The notes below the pieces were generated by a model. That model ran no database searches. It saw only the letters and a program-made list of their open reading frames with translations, and had not been told where the DNA came from. DNA of 64,000 nt from NCBI RefSeq assembly GCF_900639915.1, contig NZ_CAAAID010000003.1:62001-126000 (forward strand). The letters run 5' to 3'. Numbering within the stretch: the stretch's first letter is position 1; each line of letters opens with the position of its first letter. Below, piece after piece: positions 15,740 through 24,486 of this stretch. Position numbers and translations under genes: made by a program. The DNA comes from Legionella nagasakiensis (lineage in GTDB: Bacteria > Pseudomonadota > Gammaproteobacteria > Legionellales > Legionellaceae).

Positions 15740-16774
15740 TCACCTGTTATACGCTTCAATATGCAGTCTGATATCCAGTTTGTTAATTGATTTGCTAAGC
15801 GCTACGATGGATTCACAAATCAGATTAAATAATTTGTACCACAAAGCGGGATAATGTAATGCAAAAAAATCAAGTGCTTTTTCTGGAATCTTTAATAATA
15901 CTGCTGCCTCACAAGTCATGAAGGTAATGGTAAAGTCAGAATCATGATCAATGCAGGCAATGCTTGCAAATAATGACCCTGGCCCAATAACCGATAATTT
16001 AGCAAGTTTCTTATCTTGCATAATACTAGATTGCACCGCACCATGAAGAACAACAAAGCAGGATGGATTTTTTTCTTCTTCATGAATCAAAATACAATCT
16101 TTTGGCGCTTCTAAAAAAATAGTATGTGTAAATAAAACATTAAAATCATCTTCCGTAAGCTCATGGAATAATAGTTTTTCTTTTAATAATTCCTGATTTG
16201 ACTCACAATGCAATGATCCTAATGATTTTGGTTGTGTCAACGTATGAATCACTCGACCAAAAAGCGATAAAGTAACCATATCAGAGTGAGATATAAATGC
16301 ACTTGCCTTATCATGAATCCGTTTCAATCGACGACAAATCTGAATGCTAATGGCTTTAAGAATTTTATATTTTGTCTCTGGGAAATAAGTGGCTAAAAGT
16401 TCGAAATAAATGGATGTGATATGCAAACATTCAACACGTTCTTGAGCTACAGCCGAAGTTGTACATGGACTCTTTTCAATAAAGCAGGTTTCTCCAATAA
16501 AATCGCCAGAACCCAGTGTTTCTATTTTTTTAATGCTTTCCCCTAAAATCCTTGCTATTAAATTTACTTGCCCTTCAACAATAAGATAGAACCCTTCTAT
16601 AAGCTTACCTTGCTGTATGATAATCTCATTTGGTTCAAATATAATCAAATCGCAATGTCTGACCATATTTTCTAATTCATCATGCGTTAAACAGTGTCTT
16701 AAGACACTGTTTTCCAACGGTTTAATTTGCGCTTCTAATTCAGTCTCATTGATGAAGCTAGATTTCCTATTCAT
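15740..16774 (-). CDS. Protein with two cyclic-nucleotide-binding (CNB) domains
   Basis: Cytosolic 344-residue protein with CNB folds at about 45-150 and 205-320 and no DNA-binding or membrane segment. The first phosphate-binding cassette reads GDFIGETCFIEKSPCTTSAV: the glutamate that binds ribose is present, but the arginine that contacts the cyclic phosphate is replaced (SPCTTS in place of xPRxA). The second cassette (GSLFASIACIDHDSDFTITF) lacks both residues. cAMP binding is therefore doubtful; it may bind another ligand or act as a scaffold. It sits between, and overlaps by 8 bp, the YbdK-like gene, with the amidotransferase 6 bp further on. Confidence 0.85.
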   Translation of the reverse strand: MNRKSSFINETELEAQIKPLENSVLRHCLTHDELENMVRHCDLIIFEPNEIIIQQGKLIEGFYLIVEGQVNLIARILGESIKKIETLGSGDFIGETCFIEKSPCTTSAVAQERVECLHITSIYFELLATYFPETKYKILKAISIQICRRLKRIHDKASAFISHSDMVTLSLFGRVIHTLTQPKSLGSLHCESNQELLKEKLLFHELTEDDFNVLFTHTIFLEAPKDCILIHEEEKNPSCFVVLHGAVQSSIMQDKKLAKLSVIGPGSLFASIACIDHDSDFTITFMTCEAAVLLKIPEKALDFFALHYPALWYKLFNLICESIVALSKSINKLDIRLHIEAYNR

Positions 16775-17891
16775 ATTGATATTCCCATTGCCTGCATTGT
16801 TCAGCCACCACTTTCGGGAATTCTTGGAATTTTTTAAATATTTTTTTTAAAAAAATTACATCACTTTTATTATGAATCACCCCATCTCTAAGTCTTGCAA
16901 TGTAATTGCTACTTCCAAGCTGCTGCGTGTATTGATCTATTTTTTCTATGGTATCGAGTACATCCTCTAAAATCGAATAATGCTGATTCACATAAGGGTC
17001 AATAAACATACCATGAAGGCCAAATCGACTGGCCTGAAAACGGTTGTAATTATATAAATAATACAAATCATGCGAGATAAGTTCAGGCTTTTCTACCAAA
17101 AGATAAAGAGCTAATGCCTGGACGTAAGCAGCAATAGCAACTGATTTTTTTATAGTAAGCGGTGTATCAAATACCCGTATTTCTACGGTTCCAAATTCTG
17201 GCTTTGGCCTGATATCCCAATAAATATCCTTCATGGTTTTTATGATTTCCCAATCCCTCATTTTATAAAAATAGTTAGAAAACTCTTGCCAATTTTTAAA
17301 ATAAGGCATCACACCACTTGATGGAAATGAACTAAAAATAGAAGTACGTGAAGAAAAATAACCCGTATCAATTCCCTGATAAAAGGGGGAGGAAGCACTC
17401 AAAGCGATAAATTGCGGCACATATCTTGCAAAAGCATGAGTTAAATAAATTGCATCATCACCGCTTTTACAACCAATATGAATGTGCTGACCAAACACCG
17501 TTGCTCGTTTACTTAAATAACGAAATCGGCGAGCAATTCTTCTATACCGTTTAGATGGGTATATTTTTTGCATTGACCATGGTTGGAAAGGATGTGTTCC
17601 GCCTCCACAAAAGCAAATATCGGTATTCATGGTTTTGAGCTTTAAAAAAGATTGTAACTCCAATAATTCTCTCAATAGCGTCATTGGTGAATGATGAATG
17701 GATGAATTTATTTCTATCATGCTTTGAGTTATTTCAGGTTTTATTCTTTTTTTATAGTCTTTTTCATTTAAATGTCTAAATAATTCTTTTGCACGAGAAA
17801 TTAGAGAAAAATCATGAACATCAATAATTTGAAATTCTAATTCAACACCGATAGAAACCATCTTGGATGCTTTAAACGGTAAAACCTTCAT
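16767..17891 (-). CDS. YbdK-type carboxylate-amine ligase (glutamate-cysteine ligase family 2)
   Basis: ATP-grasp-like ligase of the GCS2 family, which forms gamma-glutamyl or related amide bonds. The metal-binding strand is SIGVELEFQIIDVHDF near the N-terminus. The internal signature is TVFGQHIHIGCKSGDDAIYL, followed by SASSPFYQGIDTGYFSSRTS and FGTVEIRVFDTPLTI. Length 374 is typical for YbdK. The start at 17891 gives MKVLPFKASKMVSIGVELE; an internal ATG (MVSIG) is possible. It is the first gene of a three-gene unit with a CNB protein and a class II amidotransferase, reminiscent of the EgtA/EgtC pair but lacking EgtB and EgtD. Substrate unknown. Confidence 0.87.
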   Translation of the reverse strand: MKVLPFKASKMVSIGVELEFQIIDVHDFSLISRAKELFRHLNEKDYKKRIKPEITQSMIEINSSIHHSPMTLLRELLELQSFLKLKTMNTDICFCGGGTHPFQPWSMQKIYPSKRYRRIARRFRYLSKRATVFGQHIHIGCKSGDDAIYLTHAFARYVPQFIALSASSPFYQGIDTGYFSSRTSIFSSFPSSGVMPYFKNWQEFSNYFYKMRDWEIIKTMKDIYWDIRPKPEFGTVEIRVFDTPLTIKKSVAIAAYVQALALYLLVEKPELISHDLYYLYNYNRFQASRFGLHGMFIDPYVNQHYSILEDVLDTIEKIDQYTQQLGSSNYIARLRDGVIHNKSDVIFLKKIFKKFQEFPKVVAEQCRQWEYQYE

Positions 17892-17980
17892 ATCATTCCT
17901 TGATTATTATTAATGGATTTCTGACAATCTTGCTTATATAAAGTATAGTTGATGATCACATGAGTCGATTTTGAAAAATC

Positions 17981-18484
17981 ATGCAAAAATACTTGATTAA
18001 AACAAAACACCTTGGTTTACGCTTTATAACAAAAGAAGATATTCATTATCTTGAAGAGCTGGATAATGATCCGAAAGTGAAAGAATATTTTCCTTCGGGA
18101 ACATTAGACCGTGAGGAATTACAACAACTTATAGAAGATTATCTGTCCAACTGTGAACGTCGCAATCTACCTGCTTTTGTGATTTTTAAACAAGATACTG
18201 ATCAGTTTGTAGGAAGAGCTTATTTTGATAACTATGAAACAGGTGAAATAAAAATCGGGTATCTGTTTCATAAGGCTTATTGGGATAAAGGATATGCAAG
18301 TGAAGTATTATGTGCCTTATTAGACTGGGCTAAAGATCATATTGATGCCGAATACATTCTTGCCTACGCCGATAAGGATAATGACGCCTCTTTTCGTGTG
18401 ATGGAAAAGTGCGGTATGACCTATTATAAAACTGGCATATATAAAGGCATGGACAGTAAATTTTATCGAATAAAAAATAAATAA
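17981..18484 (+). CDS. GNAT-family N-acetyltransferase (RimJ/RimL-like)
   Basis: Acetyl-CoA dependent transferase of 167 residues. The N-terminal block LGLRFITKEDIHYLEELDND and the central strand-loop EIKIGYLFHKAYWDKGYASE are typical of the RimJ/RimL group; the latter is the acetyl-CoA pyrophosphate loop (Q/RxxGxG/A equivalent, DKGYAS). The end shows DNDASFRVMEKCGMTYYKTG, the usual motif near the fold's last strands. It is divergent from the YbdK operon (90-bp gap) and convergent with argE. The acceptor (protein N-terminus, antibiotic or small molecule) cannot be told. Confidence 0.9.
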   Translation: MQKYLIKTKHLGLRFITKEDIHYLEELDNDPKVKEYFPSGTLDREELQQLIEDYLSNCERRNLPAFVIFKQDTDQFVGRAYFDNYETGEIKIGYLFHKAYWDKGYASEVLCALLDWAKDHIDAEYILAYADKDNDASFRVMEKCGMTYYKTGIYKGMDSKFYRIKNK

Positions 18485-18499
18485 TCATTGTTAACACAC

Positions 18500-19660
18500 C
18501 TACTTCAGGCAAAAAAAGTAAATGACATTTCGCAGCACATGCTCGCAGATCTTAAGTTGCTCCTTAGTGACGTATTCATTCGGGCGATGAGCTTGTTCAA
18601 TTTCACCAGGACCGCAAATAAGCGTTGGAATATGAGCGCGTTGAAATAATCCGGCTTCAGTGGAATACGACACTTTAAAGCGCGCTCTCTCTCCGGTGAT
18701 AATACGAACTAAACGTGTAATTGGCTCATCTTCAAGTGCAGTAAAACCGGGAGCATCTGAAATTAAATCCAGATAAATTGCTGCCTCTGGATACACACGT
18801 TGCATTTCAGGAAGCAATGTATCATTTATGTGGTTTTCAATTTGGCTGCGTAAATTTTCAAGTGATGTTTCCGGAATATAGCGTATCTCAAAAATAAACT
18901 CACAATTGCCGGGAATAATATTGTTTGCTTCCCCTCCACTGATGATGTTCGTTGTAATGGTTGTAAACTCTACGTCAAAATCATTATCAAAAGGTCCCTT
19001 CTTTTTTAAATGCTCCGCTATGTTCTTAATATAACAAATCAAGCGAGAGGCATATTCAATTGCATTACAGCCTTGGAGCGTTAATGACGAATGCGCTGCC
19101 AACCCTTTAATTTGGCAGTGATATACTTGCCTGCCCTTATAACCAACAATGGGGCGCATTCCAGATGGCTCCCCTACAATACATGCCTCTGGATGAATTT
19201 CAGTATTCTTTATGTGCTCTAATAAATAAGGGACGCCTAAACAGCCGACTTCTTCATCACAAGTAAAGGCAACATGAACAGGCTTTTTTAATTTTAATGT
19301 TTTAAATTCTGGTAACAACGCTAAGATAACCGCAAGAAATCCTTTCATATCACAAGTTCCGCGGCCATAGATTTTCCCATGGCGTTCCGTTGCAACAAAT
19401 GGATCAGTATTCCATACTTGACCATCTACCGGCACGACGTCCGTGTGACCAGATAAGATAATCCCACCCTGTCTTTCCCCATTTATTGTCGGTAACGTTG
19501 CAAATAAGTTGGCTTTATTCTTGGTGCTTCCCAAAATAATCTGAGAAGCAATATGATAACGCGCACACCAGGCTTCAATGACTTCAATCAATGGTAAATT
19601 GGTATTGCGTGAAGTCGTATCAAAGCTTATCAAGCTTGTAAGCCATTGTAGTGCGTCCAT
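18500..19660 (-). CDS. argE: Acetylornithine deacetylase (M20 family)
   Basis: Zinc amidohydrolase that converts N-acetylornithine to ornithine in arginine synthesis. Metal and catalytic motifs: SGHTDVVPVDGQVWNTDPF, YGRGTCDMKGFLAV, TCDEEVGCLGVPYL, ACIVGEPSGMRP and the C-terminal CGPGEIEQAHRPNEYV. The length of 386 from the chosen ATG fits ArgE. I start at 19660 because GAGGAAGG sits just upstream and MDALQWLTSLISFDTTS aligns with the family; the longer frame to 19708 adds a basic 16-residue extension. Related M20 peptidases (DapE) are less likely given the HTDVVPVDGQ and EQAHRPNE contexts. Confidence 0.87.
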   Translation of the reverse strand: MDALQWLTSLISFDTTSRNTNLPLIEVIEAWCARYHIASQIILGSTKNKANLFATLPTINGERQGGIILSGHTDVVPVDGQVWNTDPFVATERHGKIYGRGTCDMKGFLAVILALLPEFKTLKLKKPVHVAFTCDEEVGCLGVPYLLEHIKNTEIHPEACIVGEPSGMRPIVGYKGRQVYHCQIKGLAAHSSLTLQGCNAIEYASRLICYIKNIAEHLKKKGPFDNDFDVEFTTITTNIISGGEANNIIPGNCEFIFEIRYIPETSLENLRSQIENHINDTLLPEMQRVYPEAAIYLDLISDAPGFTALEDEPITRLVRIITGERARFKVSYSTEAGLFQRAHIPTLICGPGEIEQAHRPNEYVTKEQLKICEHVLRNVIYFFCLK

Positions 19661-19807
19661 GAAACCCTTCCTCGGTCTTTTAATTATGGCTAAACATCTT
19701 GTCCACATAATGTGGTGAAGTATAGCTCACTTAAATGAAGTCGAAATTGATTCTTGATCTTAAGTCGTATAAAAGCGATTATTTTGGTTTTTGCAAGTGG
19801 AGTTGAT

Positions 19808-21436
19808 GTGGAACACGAAACAATGGAATATGATGTACTCGTTGTCGGAGCTGGTCCTTCTGGACTAGCCGCCGCAATCAAACTCAAGCAATTAGCAGCA
19901 GCTCAGAATAAAGACATCAGCGTTTGCATCCTTGAAAAAGGGGCGCAAGTGGGCGCGCATATTCTATCTGGGGCAATATTAGAGCCTCGCAGCTTACAAT
20001 CCTTGCTTCCTGATACCTGGCAGAAAGCCCCTTTGGATTCTCCAGTCATGCAGGATCAATTTTATTATATGACCCAAAAACGTATTGTCCGCCTGCCTAC
20101 GCCCAAACCAATGCATAACCAGGGAAATTTTATTATCAGTCTTGGTGATTTATGCAAGTTCCTTGCTGCCCAGGCTGAAACATTAGGTTGTGAAATCTAT
20201 CCTGGATTTGCCGCAACCGATATTCTATATAATGGCAATGGTGAAGTTATTGGCGTTGCAACAGGAAATGTTGGTATTGATAAAGCAGGCAATAAAACAG
20301 CAAATTATCAACCTGGCATGCATCTACATGCAAAACAAACACTTTTTGCGGAAGGCTGTCGAGGCCAATTAAGTCTCAATTTAATGAATCGCTTTCAATT
20401 ATGTCAAAATGTTCAGCCGCAAACCTACGGCTTGGGAATAAAAGAAATATGGCAAATTCTGCCCGAAAAACATCGCCAAGGACTTGTCATTCATACGGTG
20501 GGATGGCCCCTTGATCATAAAACCTATGGTGGATCTTTTATCTATCATCTTTCCAACCATCGTGTTGCTATTGGGTTTGTTGTCGGGCTTGATTATCGAA
20601 ATACCTGGCTAAATCCGTTTGCAGAAATGCAGCGCTTCAAAACCCATCCTTTTATTAGGAACACATTGACTGGTGGAGAACGCATTGCCTATGGAGCACG
20701 AGCTTTGAATGAAGGCGGCTGGCAATCCATACCAAAACTAACCTTCCCAGGTGGTGCGTTAATAGGTGACGCCGCCGGTTTCTTGAATGTGGCAAAAATA
20801 AAAGGCATTCATACTGCTATGCAATCAGGCATGTTTGCTGCAGAAGCGTGCTTTGATGCTTTATCAAAAAATACACAAGAACCAATTGAACTGATTAGTT
20901 ATTCCGAAAAAATTAAACAGTCTTGGGTCGCAAAGGAGCTTTACAAAGTACGTAATATTCGGCCAGGTTTTCGCTACGGATTATTTGCCGGATTGGTTAA
21001 TGCCGCTTTTGAAACATACATCCTGTGTGGAAAATCGCCTTGGACACTTGCAAATCACGCCGATCATTTAACCTTACAGCTGGCAAGCAAGTCAAAAAAA
21101 ATCAATTACCCAAAACCTGACGGCATATTAACCTTTGACCGCTTGTCGTCCGTCTATTTATCCAACACATTTCATGAAGAAAATCAGCCATCTCATCTAA
21201 AACTACGCGATAAATCATTAGCAATAACGGTCAACTACAAATTATATGCCTCTCCAGAGACCCGTTACTGCCCTGCCGCAGTCTATGAAATTGTACAGGA
21301 ATCTTCTGGGCCGCGATTACAAATTAATGCGCAAAACTGCATTCATTGTAAAACTTGTGATATTAAAGACCCACGACAAAATATTGTCTGGTATGCGCCT
21401 GAAGGAGGCGGAGGCCCAAATTATGTTAGTATGTGA
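19808..21436 (+). CDS. Electron transfer flavoprotein-ubiquinone oxidoreductase
   Basis: Membrane-associated FAD and 4Fe-4S enzyme passing electrons from ETF (fed by acyl-CoA and other dehydrogenases) to ubiquinone. The FAD motif is EYDVLVVGAGPSGLAAAIKL. Further family blocks are LEKGAQVGAHILSGAILEPR, WPLDHKTYGGSFIYH and GGALIGDAAGFLNVAKIKG. The C-terminal cluster uses four cysteines: one in RYCPAAVYEI and three in NCIHCKTCDIKDP. I choose the GTG at 19808, whose product VEHETMEYDVLV aligns with other ETF-QO N-termini and which has GTGGAG upstream; an ATG lies at 19823. Functionally it connects with the FadN/thiolase operon at 40-46 kb. Confidence 0.95.
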   Translation: MEHETMEYDVLVVGAGPSGLAAAIKLKQLAAAQNKDISVCILEKGAQVGAHILSGAILEPRSLQSLLPDTWQKAPLDSPVMQDQFYYMTQKRIVRLPTPKPMHNQGNFIISLGDLCKFLAAQAETLGCEIYPGFAATDILYNGNGEVIGVATGNVGIDKAGNKTANYQPGMHLHAKQTLFAEGCRGQLSLNLMNRFQLCQNVQPQTYGLGIKEIWQILPEKHRQGLVIHTVGWPLDHKTYGGSFIYHLSNHRVAIGFVVGLDYRNTWLNPFAEMQRFKTHPFIRNTLTGGERIAYGARALNEGGWQSIPKLTFPGGALIGDAAGFLNVAKIKGIHTAMQSGMFAAEACFDALSKNTQEPIELISYSEKIKQSWVAKELYKVRNIRPGFRYGLFAGLVNAAFETYILCGKSPWTLANHADHLTLQLASKSKKINYPKPDGILTFDRLSSVYLSNTFHEENQPSHLKLRDKSLAITVNYKLYASPETRYCPAAVYEIVQESSGPRLQINAQNCIHCKTCDIKDPRQNIVWYAPEGGGGPNYVSM

Positions 21437-21581
21437 TAAAGTAAGTCATCTGTTTTTTAATCTCATGTAATAATATTTAACCAAAATAACATCAAGGAAA
21501 ATTGTCACGGTTTTTTTAACCTGCATTGATTAGAATGTGTTTGTTATTTATGAATGATGATTGTAGACTCTCTTTTTCACC

Positions 21582-21658
21582 GTCCCAGTGGCACAGCTGG
21601 ATAGCGCAGCCCCCTCCTAAGGGGCAGGTCGCAGGTTCGAATCCTGCCTGGGACGCCA
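21582..21658 (+). tRNA. tRNA-Arg (anticodon CCT)
   Basis: Full cloverleaf of 77 nt with encoded CCA. The acceptor arms GTCCCAG and CTGGGAC pair perfectly. The anticodon stem GCCCC/GGGGC encloses the loop CTCCTAA, with anticodon CCT at 21616-21618, reading AGG. The T arm is GCAGG-TTCGAAT-CCTGC. Discriminator base G precedes CCA. Confidence 0.97.
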
Positions 21659-21747
21659 TTTCTGCAAAACGTATCAATAAGCATTAAAATTGATAAGCCG
21701 GTTAGATAGTGCGATAATACGCGCAAATTATTACCAGTCGTTTTACT

Positions 21748-22713
21748 ATGAGCAAAATTAAATGTGCGGTTATTGGCGTAGGCTATCTTGGACGGTTTCA
21801 TGCCCAGAAATATCATTCTTTAAAGGATGATGCGGAACTTCTCGCCGTTTGTGATGTTAATCCAGACGCTTGTGAAGCCGTTTCAAAAGAACTTAATGTG
21901 CCCGCTTATCTGAATTACCGTGATTTGTTTGGTCAAGTGGAGGCAGTTAGTATTGCAGCCACAACAAATACTCATTATGACATTGCTAAAGACTGCCTCG
22001 AACACGGCATCCATGTTTTATTGGAAAAACCAATGACCGAAACCGTCGCTCAAGCAAAAGAACTAATAGCATTAGCATCCAGGCAAAAGGTAAAACTTCA
22101 AATTGGACACTTGGAGCGATTTAATGCAGCACGACTTGCACTTGATGCTCATCTTGATCAACCGTTATTCATTGAATCTCAGAGACTGGCCCCCTTTAAT
22201 CCACGAGGAACAGATGTAAATGTGATCCTGGATCTAATGATCCATGACATTGATATCATTCAAACCATTGTTCGAAGCCCTATAAAAAACATTGAGGCTC
22301 AGGGTGCACCTGTCTTAACCAAATCCATTGATATCGCCAATGCACGCATTACATTTGAAAATCACTGCGTTGCAAATGTTACTGCCAGCCGTATCAGTTT
22401 TAAAACCGAAAGAAAAACCCGCATCTTTCAAAAAAATTCCTATATTTCCATTGATTATCAAAACAAGCAATTCGCCGTTTTTCAAAAAGGGGAAGGTGAA
22501 ATGTTTCCTGGTATTCCCGAAATTACGCGTCATCAATCTGCGTTTGAAAAAGGTGACGCTCTAATGGAAGAAATTAAGGCTTTCATTCAATGCATCCAAC
22601 AAGATGGTAATCCACTCGTCACTGGCGAAGAAGGATGTGCTGCTTTATCGACTGCGGAAAAAATAACCTCATTGATTAATAACAATTTGATTGCAAGACA
22701 TGCAATTGGTTAA
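21748..22713 (+). CDS. gnnA: Gfo/Idh/MocA oxidoreductase, probable UDP-GlcNAc 3-dehydrogenase (GnnA)
   Basis: NAD-dependent sugar dehydrogenase family. The Rossmann loop GVGYLG is at residues 10-15, followed by CDVNPDACEAVSKELNVP. The EKP motif is at 93-95 (LLEKPMTETV), and the catalytic histidine is probably in DLMIHDIDIIQTI. Its stop overlaps lpxB by 14 bp. In organisms with 2,3-diamino-2,3-dideoxyglucose in lipid A, the oxidoreductase GnnA (paired with aminotransferase GnnB) is encoded beside lpx genes, and Legionella lipid A contains this sugar. The GnnA assignment therefore rests on context; the family call is solid. gnnB is not in the window. Confidence 0.72.
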   Translation: MSKIKCAVIGVGYLGRFHAQKYHSLKDDAELLAVCDVNPDACEAVSKELNVPAYLNYRDLFGQVEAVSIAATTNTHYDIAKDCLEHGIHVLLEKPMTETVAQAKELIALASRQKVKLQIGHLERFNAARLALDAHLDQPLFIESQRLAPFNPRGTDVNVILDLMIHDIDIIQTIVRSPIKNIEAQGAPVLTKSIDIANARITFENHCVANVTASRISFKTERKTRIFQKNSYISIDYQNKQFAVFQKGEGEMFPGIPEITRHQSAFEKGDALMEEIKAFIQCIQQDGNPLVTGEEGCAALSTAEKITSLINNNLIARHAIG

Positions 22714-23845
22714 GAGACTAGTCATTGTTGCCGGCGAAGAGTCCGGTGATATGCATGCAGCATCCCTGATTCGGGAATTAAAAACCAATCACCCTGCTCT
22801 GCAGATTAGTGGGATTGGTGGACAGCATATGAAAGAAGCAGGAGCTCATCTTGTTAGTGATCTGGCTCGCTTTGGTGTCACTGGTATTTCAGAAGTAGTA
22901 CGCCATCTTCGGGTTATAAAAAAGGCATTTGAAGACATTAAATTTCATTTACAAGAAAACAAACCAGATTTACTGATTCTGGTTGATTATCCAGGCTTTA
23001 ACCTTCGCCTAGCCAAATTTGCCAAACACGCTTTAGGTATTCGTACCCTATACTATATCAGTCCTCAAATCTGGGCTTGGAAAGCAGGCCGTATCAAAGC
23101 CATTCGAGACTGTATCGATCGCATGGCTGTTATATTTCCTTTTGAGAAAAAATTGTATGAACGCGCTGGCGTCCCGGTGAATTACGTGGGTCACCCTTTG
23201 GTAGAAAAAATTAACAATTGCCCTGATAGGCACACAGCACGACGTTCCCTTAGCTTACCGGAGAATAAACGCTTAATCGCTATGCTTCCTGGCAGCAGAA
23301 CTCATGAAATAGAACGCCACATGCCAATATTGGTGAGTACTGCGCAAAACCTAACTTCAGAATTCAACGATTTGCATTTTATAATCCCTGTTGCCAGCAC
23401 AATTAGTCATGGGCGGATTAAGAACTATTTTTCAAATCATTCAATTAATTATACCCTAATCCAGGGCAACGCCATGATCGCAGTTGCTAGCAGTGATTGC
23501 GCCATCGTAGCATCAGGAACTGCTTCACTGGAGTGCGCCTTGTTAGAAAAGCCAATGTGCATCATTTACAAAGCCTCTTTATTAACTTATCTGGCAGCCT
23601 CTAAGTTGATTAAAGTAAACTATTTAGGCTTATGTAATTTATTACAAAATAAAATGATTGTCCCGGAGTTATTGCAATATGATTGCAATTCCTTAGAGTT
23701 AACTCGCATTATCTCTGAGTTATTGGATAATCAAAATGCAGCCCATCGCATGACCAAACGTTTACAACATCTTAAAGCTTTGCTTTCAATTCAACAGGCT
23801 GACTGTAAGATAAGTACATTGATTGAACGCGAAATGAATATTTAG
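22700..23845 (+). CDS. lpxB: Lipid-A-disaccharide synthase
   Basis: Glycosyltransferase family 19 enzyme joining lipid X and UDP-diacylglucosamine to lipid A disaccharide at the inner membrane. N-terminal signature VIVAGEESGDMHAASLIREL, then GIGGQHMKEAGAHLVSDL, LLILVDYPGFNLRLAKFAK, ISPQIWAWKAGRIKAIRD and FEKKLYERAGVPVNYVGHPL. SDCAIVASGTASLECALLEK is the donor site. Start at the ATG within the end of the upstream gene (14-bp overlap); an in-frame TTG lies 9 bp earlier. L. pneumophila is reported to have more than one lpxB, so this may be one of two copies. Confidence 0.95.
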   Translation: MQLVKRLVIVAGEESGDMHAASLIRELKTNHPALQISGIGGQHMKEAGAHLVSDLARFGVTGISEVVRHLRVIKKAFEDIKFHLQENKPDLLILVDYPGFNLRLAKFAKHALGIRTLYYISPQIWAWKAGRIKAIRDCIDRMAVIFPFEKKLYERAGVPVNYVGHPLVEKINNCPDRHTARRSLSLPENKRLIAMLPGSRTHEIERHMPILVSTAQNLTSEFNDLHFIIPVASTISHGRIKNYFSNHSINYTLIQGNAMIAVASSDCAIVASGTASLECALLEKPMCIIYKASLLTYLAASKLIKVNYLGLCNLLQNKMIVPELLQYDCNSLELTRIISELLDNQNAAHRMTKRLQHLKALLSIQQADCKISTLIEREMNI

Positions 23846-24042
23846 GACGTTAAAGAGATATTCAACTTCTTCACCAAATAAATATCATAGAAAAAGAACC
23901 AAATTTTTAAGGCCAATTTATAGATGACAAAACCTAATAGAATCTAGCTTATCATTTATCCTTCATGTACAATAAATCAATGCTTTCATTACAATTGAAA
24001 GCGCTTGGAGAGTTTGATTTAAACTAAGATAAGGAAGTTACG

Positions 24043-24336
24043 ATGAATGTCACTGAAATACAAACCAATAGCAACGTCAAACAAGAGCAAGGACTTCAGG
24101 ATTTAGTTTATACGCTTGTTAGCCGCTTTCTGGCTGAAAATAAGAACAAATCCATTGACGGCCTATATGACATGATTCTATCTGAAGTAGAACCCCCTCT
24201 TTTACAGGCGGTTATGGAAAAACGCCGAGGAAACCAACTGCAAGCCGCAAAAATGTTAGGGATTAGCCGCGGAACCATCAGAAAAAAATTACAACGTTAT
24301 TTTGGAACCAAATATTTCCGCCTGACCGAGGAATAA
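24043..24336 (+). CDS. fis: Fis-family nucleoid protein
   Basis: Small DNA-bending regulator. The C-terminal helix-turn-helix (about 66-86) reads LQAAKMLGISRGTIRKKLQR, the diagnostic Fis/NtrC-type recognition element. The N-terminal 45 residues form the dimer arm. Length 97 matches Fis. An AAGGAAG ribosome site precedes the ATG, and it is followed by a strong hairpin at 24351-24379. In Legionella several fis genes exist and influence virulence gene expression; which paralogue this is cannot be stated. Confidence 0.93.
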   Translation: MNVTEIQTNSNVKQEQGLQDLVYTLVSRFLAENKNKSIDGLYDMILSEVEPPLLQAVMEKRRGNQLQAAKMLGISRGTIRKKLQRYFGTKYFRLTEE

Positions 24337-24350
24337 TACTTATATCCTAG

Positions 24351-24379
24351 AAGAAAGGTCCATATTATGGACCTTTCTT
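24351..24379. terminator. Strong hairpin terminator after fis
   Basis: Near-perfect palindrome of 29 nt: arm AAGAAAGGTCCATA pairs with TATGGACCTTTCTT around one central T (in practice a 4-5-nt loop). The right arm ends TTTCTTCTTTAAT, so it can terminate the plus strand and, by symmetry, the minus strand. Confidence 0.8.
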
Positions 24380-24486
24380 CTTTAATAATGTGATTAAAAG
24401 TAGCATCGAACGCAAATTGTGGTAATGAAATACCTCCTCCGGATGTTACAACTGTTGGAAATGTTTATTACGAGTGGATTTCTTTC

